64,000 bases of DNA, taken from the NCBI GenBank assembly GCA_943333275.1, contig CALQSQ010000015.1, positions 1-64,000 on the forward strand, written 5' to 3'. The notes beneath the pieces are model-generated. The model was not told where the DNA came from. It worked only from the letters and a program-made list of their open reading frames with translations, and made no database searches. Position numbers and translations under genes: made by a program. Source of the stretch: Akkermansia muciniphila (GTDB lineage: Bacteria > Verrucomicrobiota > Verrucomicrobiia > Verrucomicrobiales > V1-33). This document shows, piece by piece, positions 57,160 to 64,000 of the stretch; positions within the stretch are counted from its first letter, which is position 1, and every line of letters starts with the position of its first letter.

Positions 57160-58605
57160 ATGTCCCTCCCTATGCGCCCCTCCCTGCTCTTCCTTACCCT
57201 GCTGACGATCACTCCTGCCTTTGCCGAAAGCGCGAAGATCGATTTCGTAAAGCAGATCGTGCCCATTCTCGAAACGGAATGCGTTTCCTGCCACAAACCC
57301 AGCAACAAGGAGGAAAATGGCGAGCTCGACATCACCACCAAGGCCACCGCCATGACCGGTGGTGATCACGGGCCCATTCTCGTGGCCGGCGACCCGGACA
57401 AAAGCCGGATGGTCAAGGACATGCTCCGGCCGGACGACGACAAAAAGCGCATGCCGCCGCCCCCGAATCATGATGCCCTCAAGAAGGAGGAAATCGAACT
57501 GATCAAGCAATGGATCGCGGAAGGAGCAGCCTGGGACGAGGCGGTGGTGCTCAAGCAACGCCCCAAGATGGAGGTGCGTCCGCCCTCGCTCGACAACATG
57601 GATCTGACCAAGCGCCTTTACGAAACCATCGTGGCCCAGACCAAGGAGAAGGACGAATCCGAGATGAAGCCCTATGACGGGACGATTCCACGCTTCAACA
57701 AACAATTTCCCATGGTCGTCATCAAGGGAGGCAGCTTCCTGATGGGCAGCCCCGAATCCGAATCCGGGCGCAGTGCCGACGAGGGACCCCAGGTGCAGGT
57801 GCAGGTGGATCCCTTCTGGATGGGAGCCTACGAAGTAAGCTGGGATCTCTACATGCAGTTCATGATCACGGCCGACTCCCGCTACAAGGATGGCAGCAAG
57901 AAGCAACGCAAACCCACCGACACCGATGTGGACGCCATTTCCAGCCCGACCACTCCCTACGTCGACATGACCTTCGGCATGGGGCAGAATGGCTACCCCG
58001 CCATTTCCATGACGGAACACGCCGCCAACAAATTCTGCCAGTTCATCAGTGCCCAGACCGGAAATTTCTACCGTCTGCCCACGGAAGCGGAGTGGGAATA
58101 CGCCGCCCGCGCCGGCACCACCACCACCTTCTTCTTCGGGGATGATGCCAGCCAGCTGGGCGAATACGCCTGGTTCACTGACAACAGCGACATCGACGGA
58201 ACCGGCCAGGGCGCCACGCAGCCGATTGGCAAAAAGAAACCCAACCCCTGGGGCCTCTATGACATCTACGGCAACGTCAACGAATGGACGCTGGATCAAT
58301 ACGACGAGAAATTCTACAGCACCCTGACCAACGGTGTCGCCAACCCCTACAACAAACCCGTCACCCTCTTTCCACGTGTCGCACGCGGCGGTGGCTTCCG
58401 GAGCGTGGCTGAGAACTGCCGCAGCGCCAAACGCCGGGGCAGCACCCCCGCATGGAAACAGCAGGATCCCCAGCTGCCCAAGAGCATCTGGTTCCACACC
58501 GACGCACAATTCCTCGGATTCCGCATCGTTCGCCCACTCAAGGTGCCCAGCGTCGAGGAAATGCATTTCTACTGGAACTGCGGCACGGTGGACCAGAAGA
58601 AATAG
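57160..58605 (+). CDS. PSCyt1 cytochrome c fused to FGE/SUMF1-like domain
   Basis: 481 residues; ATG at 57160 or 57172 (the second starts [20 protein letters not shown], signal peptide). Residues ~25-130: planctomycete-type cytochrome PSCyt1 with one haem site CVSCHKP and the typical end [16 protein letters not shown]. Residues ~180-470: sulfatase-modifying-factor fold ([75 protein letters not shown]). FGE enzymes make formylglycine in sulfatases, but many exported relatives only share the fold. No sulfatase is in the window. Likely periplasmic. Confidence 0.9.
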   Translation: MSLPMRPSLLFLTLLTITPAFAESAKIDFVKQIVPILETECVSCHKPSNKEENGELDITTKATAMTGGDHGPILVAGDPDKSRMVKDMLRPDDDKKRMPPPPNHDALKKEEIELIKQWIAEGAAWDEAVVLKQRPKMEVRPPSLDNMDLTKRLYETIVAQTKEKDESEMKPYDGTIPRFNKQFPMVVIKGGSFLMGSPESESGRSADEGPQVQVQVDPFWMGAYEVSWDLYMQFMITADSRYKDGSKKQRKPTDTDVDAISSPTTPYVDMTFGMGQNGYPAISMTEHAANKFCQFISAQTGNFYRLPTEAEWEYAARAGTTTTFFFGDDASQLGEYAWFTDNSDIDGTGQGATQPIGKKKPNPWGLYDIYGNVNEWTLDQYDEKFYSTLTNGVANPYNKPVTLFPRVARGGGFRSVAENCRSAKRRGSTPAWKQQDPQLPKSIWFHTDAQFLGFRIVRPLKVPSVEEMHFYWNCGTVDQKK

Positions 58606-58614
58606 TCCGCCGGG

Positions 58615-59499
58615 CTACGGCTTGCGCTCGCCCGTGGAATGGTCGATGCGCCGGTCATAAAATTTCCAGTCCAGGGCACCGGGAATGCGCCATTTCCCCT
58701 GCACCCCATGCGCCACATAAAGGAGCAGGCGATGGAGCAAATAGCAGCACGCCAGGTAAAGGATCGACGCAATGCCCGACCACTGCCAGGCACACCACGT
58801 TCCCGCCAGCGTGATCAACCAGTTGGTGCGCGAGACCTGACGCAGGTGCGATTTAAGGAAACGGCCTTTCAACGCCAGGGAAAAACGGAAAATGATCCGC
58901 CAGTCATCGATGATATAGAAAAGCGCCCACGCCAGCAGCGCCGAGGCCAGCGTGCTCTCGGACGTGAACTTGATCGCCCAAAGCAGCAGGATGTTCAGCT
59001 CGTAAAATCCTGACTGCACCAGATTCAGTGCCGTCTGGGCAAACCGGTTTCGGTGCACGGTGAGGGCATCGGCGTCGATCTCCACGGCTTCCTTGAAATG
59101 AAAAAGGCGTTTCGTAGCCTCGGCCGTGGATGGCAGCGGATCCAGCCTCAGCGCTTCCAGCAGACTGCGCGTGGCGGTCAGGCCCACGGCCACGGAAGTC
59201 ACGCGCAGGGCCAGCACGCCCGAAGCCAATTCCGTCCGAAGATGGGGCTCCAGGTGCTTGAGAGATTCCCAAAGATTTGCCTGATCCCTTGCCAGATTGA
59301 TCAGATTGGCGATGGGATAGAAAACGCAGGCCAGCGAGGTGAACGCCGACAGCGCCAGCGAGAAGAGGACGATGAGTTCATCCGATTGGCGCAAATTATA
59401 CACCGCCCGGTGCGCGGTGATGAGCATAAAAAGGAAGGCCAACAAACCGGCCGTCGTGAGCGAACCGGCCAGACCTTCTGTCAGGTAACCAAGGGGCAT
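58615..59499 (-). CDS. Polytopic membrane protein, unrecognised
   Basis: 294 residues from the ATG at 59499 (MPLGYLTEGLAGSLTTAGLL), chosen because a membrane helix begins there; an in-frame ATG at 59601 adds 34 Arg-rich residues of doubtful character. About five hydrophobic segments: LLAFLFMLITAHR, LSAFTSLACVFYPIANL, YELNILLLWAIKF, TLASALLAWALFYIIDDW, and GIASILYLACCYLLHRLLLY. A soluble helical region (~75-170) lies between TM2 and TM3. Converges with the PSCyt1-FGE gene. No family recognised. Confidence 0.5.
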   Translation of the reverse strand: MPLGYLTEGLAGSLTTAGLLAFLFMLITAHRAVYNLRQSDELIVLFSLALSAFTSLACVFYPIANLINLARDQANLWESLKHLEPHLRTELASGVLALRVTSVAVGLTATRSLLEALRLDPLPSTAEATKRLFHFKEAVEIDADALTVHRNRFAQTALNLVQSGFYELNILLLWAIKFTSESTLASALLAWALFYIIDDWRIIFRFSLALKGRFLKSHLRQVSRTNWLITLAGTWCAWQWSGIASILYLACCYLLHRLLLYVAHGVQGKWRIPGALDWKFYDRRIDHSTGERKP

Positions 59500-59601
59500 A
59501 AAGGCAATGGGGATGAATGGGTGCGGGAGATTCGCACGTCTCCAGCCTGCCCCGCCCCGGGTCGTTGGCGAGAAGAAAAAGCGGCGGTTTGGGTAATCCA
59601 T

Positions 59602-60138
59602 TACCCGGCCGGCTTAATCAACATAGACGCACACAAACTCACCCCGACTCACCCGCGCAATGCAGTGATCAGCAGTGGATTCAGAAGTGATGAGGATGCG
59701 GGATTTAACCACGGAAGCGAATCTTGCGAGGGTTTGGAAGAATGAAATCATAAATTCTCAGAGGAAATGTAGTTCACATCCACTGCAGGGATTGGATTGC
59801 GGGTGTTTCCTCACGATTTTTGTCCGCCCCACCCCTCTTTAAACTTACGCACCCAGCGCCGCAGCCCCGGCAGGCATGACGGTCTTCAACTGAGATCGCA
59901 CGCTGTAGCGTATAATTGATCACTCAGCCATCGGGATAGGTCAAACTTGCCCGGATTGCCATCGGAATCCTAGGTCGCGCCGACGGTTCCGGTGATGCCA
60001 GTTTCGGGGATGGATTGGGTTCCGGGGATTTTGTCAAGATTCTTGTCGCGACCCCTTTTCCGCTGCGCTTGCAAAGTCCCCGGCCCGCCTCCCCGGCTGT
60101 AGGGGTGGCGCAGCGCGGGATTGACGATGCCGGTTAGC
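59602..60138. other. 537-base intergenic region with a possible decayed frame
   Basis: No intact gene. On the minus strand around 59900-60060 one frame reads DKIPGTQSIPETGITGTVGA, then a stop, then DSDGNPGKFDLSRWLSDQLY; it may be a gene remnant but I cannot assign it. The rest shows nothing recognisable. Confidence 0.3.
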
Positions 60139-62997
60139 CTACTGCGCCTTCAGCCGGAAGAAGGCCGCGTTGTCCGGGGTGGTGAATTGGAAGTGCAGCT
60201 TTCCGTTTGGCTGCACAGAGGTCTGCGGCGCGAGGAACGGGAAGGGCGTGAAGGTTTGCAGGTCGTTTGATTTCTCGAGGCCGAGTTCGAGGGTGAATTG
60301 CCCGGTGGCGGCATCGCGCTGGAGGAGGGGGGTGCCGACGTTGAGGGTCTGCACTTGCGAGGTGGTGTAAAGCCCCGCGCTGTTGGCGTTGGCGAAGTAG
60401 GTGCTCACTTGCGCGGGTTGGCTCACCTGCCAGTCAAAGCCCAATGAGGCGAGGTTGAACTCTGCCGCGTCGCTCAGGCCGTCGCCATCGGTGTCGGTGG
60501 TGGTGCTGAGCCCGCGGCCGGAGAGACTGATGACGTAGGGTGTGCTGGCGTCGTCGCTGGGGATGGTGAGCGTGGCGGTCTTCAGCCCGGCGGTGGCGGG
60601 GGCGAAGCGCACGGTGAAGGTGGTGGTGGCACCCGGCGCCACGGGGCTGGCGGGCTGGGTGAGGATGCTGAAGTCACTGCTGCCGCTGAGCGCCACGAGG
60701 TTGGGCGTGCCGGTGAGCGTCAGCGGCTGAGCCCCGACGTTCCGAATCGTGAACACCGTGTCGGTGAAGCTGCCGGGCAGCGTGGCGACCGTCCGCGCGC
60801 CGCCGCTGGCGATGACGCTGCCGGCGGGCTGCTCCACGCTCATTCTCGGCAGGCCCACGCCGGTGAAGATTTGGGCGCGATTGTCTCCTTTGATGTAAAC
60901 ATAATAAAGTGTATCTTCTGAAGCCCCACCGGCGGCGGAGACCGCCGTCCCGCCGGAAAGCGCCACGGCATAGCCGTAGCCAGCGAAGGGAATTCCAGGA
61001 CCATTGAGGTTTCCCTGAAGGAGCCATGCGCCTGCCGGGGTTCGCGTGTAAACCAAGGCCCTGCCAATGCTCCCTGTGTTAGGATCTCCGATGACCAGCG
61101 TCTCTCCCGACACGGCAACGGACAGACCGAAAACGCCGAGATTTTCTGGATTGAGAATTGTAGCGGGAATCGCTGCCTGCTGGGTCCATGTTCCCGCCGC
61201 ACTGCGGGTGAAGACGAAGACCTTATCCGCGTTTTGGGCTCCGGTGGGGGTGGCGAGACCAAAATATGATGCCAGGGGTGCCCCCACGACCACCGTATCA
61301 CCCGAGATGCTCACCGAGTAGCCAAAGCCCAACGATTGGCTAAACAGGGCCTCGTTGAACGCGTGACTGTCTGCCTTCAGGTAGGCCTGCTGGGTCCAGG
61401 TGCCACCGCTGCGGGCGAAGACGTAGGCGGCGCCGGCGAGCGGGGAGCTGTTGTCCGCCTGATCGCCATTCACGCCGGTGGCGGCGCTGGCTTCGTTCCA
61501 GGCTCCGACCACGAGGGTATCGCCCGAGATGGACACGGACTGGCCAAAGCCATCATACGCATCCGTGTTGCTCGCCTTCAGGTAGGCCTGCTGCTTCCAC
61601 AGGTTGCTGCTGCGCACGAAGACATAGGCCGCGCCGGACTTCGGGGCGCCGCCCGGGTTGAGAAACGCATTCACGCCCGTGTTGTTCGCACCTTCACCTC
61701 CGACTGCGTTACCGCCAACGCCAGAGCCCGGTGCGCTAAGGGCAATTCTCGCCAAGCTGCTGGCTGTGCCGACCACAATGGTCTCACCCGAGATAGCCAC
61801 GGAGCCGCCAAAGAGGGCGGAGCTGCCTGGAATTACCTTGAGATAGGCCTGCTGCGTCCAGGTCGTCCCGCTGCGCACGAAGACATAGGCCGCACCGGAA
61901 TCCGTGGTGTCCGTGGTCGGATCAGCCAAGCCCCGGCCATCCTCACCCGGCGCGCCGATGACGATGGTGTCGCCCGCAATGGCCACGGCCTGGCCGAAGT
62001 TGTCGCCCTGCCATTCATAAGGAAAATTTCCTTGCGCGCCTCCAGGGTTGCTCGCCTTCAGGTAGGCCTGCTGGGTCCAGGTGTCACCGCTGCGCACGAA
62101 GACGTAGGCGGCACCGGCATTGAACAGGCTGTTGTCCGCCTGATTGCCATTCACGCCGGAGGCATTGCTGTCCTCACCCGGCGCACCGATCACGACGGTA
62201 TCACCCGAAATGGCCACTGCCCGACCAAAAGCATCGCCCGGGCCGCGATTAGCGATGTTAAACCCCGGTGTGGTATTGCTGCCCGTGATGAGTGCCTGCT
62301 GGGCGATGGGGTCGATGGTGACGGGGTAACGCGCGCCGCGCTCCTCCACCAGCAGCCGCACGCCCTCGTCGGCGGCCACAAAACGGGAGGCGAGCACCTT
62401 GCCATCGGCATCCCAGACCTTCAGCCCGGAGTAGTTGAGCACCGTCGTGCCGCTGTCATTTTGAAACGCCACACCGAGCGCATCCGCCGCGATGGCCGGA
62501 CGCAGCCCGCCGCGCACGCCGAGCGTGAAAGCGAGCGGCGCATCCGCCTGCCCCTCCGGTCGCTGCGCCACCGTGAAGCCGTGCTCCAGCCCGCGCCGGT
62601 CGTTGACGAACCACTCGTTCAACGATACGTCCCACTGGTAGGAAAGGCGCTGCCCCGCGGCCTTCACCGTCGGCACGCCGCCGATGGCGCGCTCGCTGCC
62701 ATCGAGTCCGTAGCTTTTCAGCTCCAGCCCCCACTGCCAAGCCGCCCCCTGCGGCTGGGCGACAAAGCCGCGCCGGTCAAAACTGGTGAGCCACTGCTGC
62801 CCCGCATTCCGCGCCTCCCAGCCGGTGGCCGTGGGCTTGAACGAATGCTGCCCGGCATCATAGGCCTCGCGAATCGAGGCCCAGTCGGATTTGGAGACGC
62901 CCTCCGGCGGCTGGTCTGGCGAGGCCGCGTGGAGGGTGGCGGTGAAAGTGAAGAGCGCGAAGGCCCGGCACAGGAATGAGATGAGTTGATGTTTCAT
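60139..62997 (-). CDS. Secreted FG-GAP (integrin-like) repeat protein
   Basis: 952 residues from the ATG at 62997 (MKHQLISFLCRAFALFTFTA, signal peptide ending LHAAS). Residues ~30-235 are a beta-rich head domain. Then about seven FG-GAP repeats of the form GDAFGRAVAISGDTVVIGAP..GAAYVFVRSG.TWTQQAYLKAS (~250-680). Next a choice-of-anchor-D/HYDIN-type domain (~705-815, TVFTIRNVGAQPLTLTG), a DTDGDGLSDAAEFNLASLGF motif, and a terminal module LEKSNDLQTFTPF..AFFRLKAQ. Some repeats are nearly identical in DNA, pointing to recent internal duplication. Likely a surface propeller protein. Confidence 0.8.
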   Translation of the reverse strand: MKHQLISFLCRAFALFTFTATLHAASPDQPPEGVSKSDWASIREAYDAGQHSFKPTATGWEARNAGQQWLTSFDRRGFVAQPQGAAWQWGLELKSYGLDGSERAIGGVPTVKAAGQRLSYQWDVSLNEWFVNDRRGLEHGFTVAQRPEGQADAPLAFTLGVRGGLRPAIAADALGVAFQNDSGTTVLNYSGLKVWDADGKVLASRFVAADEGVRLLVEERGARYPVTIDPIAQQALITGSNTTPGFNIANRGPGDAFGRAVAISGDTVVIGAPGEDSNASGVNGNQADNSLFNAGAAYVFVRSGDTWTQQAYLKASNPGGAQGNFPYEWQGDNFGQAVAIAGDTIVIGAPGEDGRGLADPTTDTTDSGAAYVFVRSGTTWTQQAYLKVIPGSSALFGGSVAISGETIVVGTASSLARIALSAPGSGVGGNAVGGEGANNTGVNAFLNPGGAPKSGAAYVFVRSSNLWKQQAYLKASNTDAYDGFGQSVSISGDTLVVGAWNEASAATGVNGDQADNSSPLAGAAYVFARSGGTWTQQAYLKADSHAFNEALFSQSLGFGYSVSISGDTVVVGAPLASYFGLATPTGAQNADKVFVFTRSAAGTWTQQAAIPATILNPENLGVFGLSVAVSGETLVIGDPNTGSIGRALVYTRTPAGAWLLQGNLNGPGIPFAGYGYAVALSGGTAVSAAGGASEDTLYYVYIKGDNRAQIFTGVGLPRMSVEQPAGSVIASGGARTVATLPGSFTDTVFTIRNVGAQPLTLTGTPNLVALSGSSDFSILTQPASPVAPGATTTFTVRFAPATAGLKTATLTIPSDDASTPYVISLSGRGLSTTTDTDGDGLSDAAEFNLASLGFDWQVSQPAQVSTYFANANSAGLYTTSQVQTLNVGTPLLQRDAATGQFTLELGLEKSNDLQTFTPFPFLAPQTSVQPNGKLHFQFTTPDNAAFFRLKAQ

Positions 62998-63111
62998 GGC
63001 GTGGGAATGGTAGTTCAACCTGTTCTCCGTCATCTGCGGTGGTGTGTGACAGCCCTCCGGAAATTTTTTTCGGAAAAAGCATTCCGCCCTCATCCGGCAG
63101 GAATTGCCGCA

Positions 63112-64000
63112 CTACCGCAACGCGACGCTATGGCGGAGGCCTGCTGCAATGGCTTTTACGCCGGTGAGGCCTGCCGGCACGGCAGTCTGGCCGTGCGCAT
63201 TGCCCCACGCTTCCTTGCCCTGGATCCCCCACGCGACGACGGTGCCGTCGCGCTTCAAAGCCATGCTGTGCTTCACGCCCGCCGAGATGGCCACCACGCC
63301 CGTGAGCCCGGCCGGGACGGTTGCCTGGCCATGGTCGTCGCGCCCCCAGGCGATGACGGTGCCATCCGTTTTCAGCGCGAGACAGTGATCGGTGCCACAG
63401 GCGACACTCTGCACACCGGACAGACCGGCGGGGATGGCGGACTGGCTGTAGAGAGAGCCGCCCCCCCAATGGACCACGGTGCCGTCGCGCTTCACTGCGA
63501 GGAGGTAGTTCCCGCGAGCAGCGACGGCTTTAAGATCGGTCAATTGCGGCTGCCCGGAAATGAGCTGAGCGTCGTCTCCTCCCCATGCAACAAGTTTGCC
63601 GTCGGACTTCAGTGCGACGGAAAACCGATCCGCAGCCGCGACAGCTACGACGCCGGTCAAGTTTGCAGGCACTGCGGTCTGGCCTCTCTCGTTGTAGCCC
63701 CAGGCGGCGACAGTGCCGTCCGACTTCAGCGCCACGGTATGCGAGTCACCGCAGGCGATGCTCTCGACACCAGTCAGGCCCGGCGGAACCCTGATTTGGC
63801 CCCGGTCGTCTTTGCCCCAGGCGACGACGGTTCCGTCCGCTTTCAGCACCACCGTGAAATAACCGCCCGCAGCGATAGCTTTCGCGTCCCCGACAACCAC
63901 CGAGGCACGGCCCTCGCCAAATTCATTCTGGCCCCAGCCCACGACCGTGGTGCCCAGCATCGGCGGGGCGGTGGCAATCTTCGGCGGTGAGTCCGTTTTC
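63112..64000 (-). CDS. RCC1-repeat protein (5' end outside window)
   Basis: The frame is open to the window edge (KTDSPPKIATAPP before MLGTTVVGWG), with no signal peptide visible, so the start lies beyond 64000; 295 residues are seen. About six RCC1-type repeats of the form GLTGVVAIAAG..HSVALKSDGTVVAWG...GQTAVPA, which fold as a beta-propeller. The gene ends 114 nt upstream of the FG-GAP gene on the same strand and may share its transcript. In Verrucomicrobia such repeats occur in large exported proteins. Confidence 0.8.
   Translation of the reverse strand, partial: KTDSPPKIATAPPMLGTTVVGWGQNEFGEGRASVVVGDAKAIAAGGYFTVVLKADGTVVAWGKDDRGQIRVPPGLTGVESIACGDSHTVALKSDGTVAAWGYNERGQTAVPANLTGVVAVAAADRFSVALKSDGKLVAWGGDDAQLISGQPQLTDLKAVAARGNYLLAVKRDGTVVHWGGGSLYSQSAIPAGLSGVQSVACGTDHCLALKTDGTVIAWGRDDHGQATVPAGLTGVVAISAGVKHSMALKRDGTVVAWGIQGKEAWGNAHGQTAVPAGLTGVKAIAAGLRHSVALR

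Noticed and set aside
59602-60138. tRNA or small RNA gene in the gap
   Set aside because: No cloverleaf with a CCA-type end or T-loop consensus could be found by eye.
1-64000. Insertion sequences or prophage
   Set aside because: No transposase, integrase or phage structural gene was recognised.

Overview
The window reads as a high-GC chromosome segment from a member of the Verrucomicrobia (PVC superphylum). The pointers are: a double-length UvrA of the kind known in Chlamydiae; a PEP-CTERM tail; the DUF1800/DUF1501 pair; a PSCyt1 cytochrome fused to a formylglycine-generating-enzyme-like domain; CotH/lamin-tail proteins; and many very large exported proteins with FG-GAP, RCC1, beta-helix and calcium-binding DxDGDG repeats. 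The phylum call is an inference from gene content. No rRNA, tRNA, CRISPR array or transposase was seen.

Layout. 1-5.5 kb: the 3' part of a giant exported protein whose last ~100 codons plus a downstream immunity-like gene form a cassette that is repeated in tandem (second copy frameshifted, third truncated), followed by an orphan ParD-like antitoxin. 6-8.8 kb: nuoD and an AsmA-like membrane protein. 8.8-11.2 kb: a leucine-rich-repeat gene bracketed by two decayed copies of a histidine-kinase 3' end. 11.1-20.6 kb, minus strand: a PEP-CTERM protein, a 1,766-residue beta-helix protein, a small gene of unknown function next to a strictly phased array of 21-nt palindromes, and a VCBS/FG-GAP protein. 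20.6-23 kb, minus strand: a STAS protein, an RsbU/SpoIIE-type phosphatase and a PUR-domain protein. 23.4-27.2 kb: a large Cys-rich secreted protein. 27.4-35.3 kb, plus strand: envelope genes (BamD-like, LptE-like, a VTC/DUF4956/HlyD-like trio) leading into rpmH-rnpA-yidD-yidC. 35.3-40 kb: ridA, a Lys/Pro-Ala-rich exported protein, and a translationally coupled ctaB-sco-ispG operon. 40.2-45.8 kb: tandem uvrA. 46-46.7 kb: a small-protein/nucleotidyltransferase pair ending in a uvrA-like scrap. 46.7-58.6 kb: DUF1800, DUF1501, a HAD hydrolase, tilS, a CotH/lamin-tail protein, and PSCyt1-FGE. 58.6-64 kb, minus strand: a membrane protein, an FG-GAP protein and the 3' part of an RCC1 protein.

How the genes fit together. 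IspG feeds isoprenoid synthesis, CtaB uses farnesyl diphosphate to make heme O, and Sco handles copper for cytochrome oxidase, so that operon serves the respiratory terminal oxidase; NuoD is a complex I subunit. L34, RnpA, YidD and YidC are the usual translation/membrane-insertion block. BamD-like and LptE-like lipoproteins indicate a Gram-negative outer membrane, across which the many large secreted proteins would be displayed.

Most notable. (1) A toxin-tip/immunity tandem array at 3403-5415. (2) Six 21-nt palindromes whose centres lie at exact multiples of 21 nt (18055-18348) and which translate in one frame as CPxxxGT heptads. (3) A perfect 20-bp inverted repeat inserted in frame inside uvrA, with an identical single arm after yidC. 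(4) A uvrA ABC-signature scrap fused behind a nucleotidyltransferase gene. (5) Histidine-kinase scraps bracketing the LRR gene.
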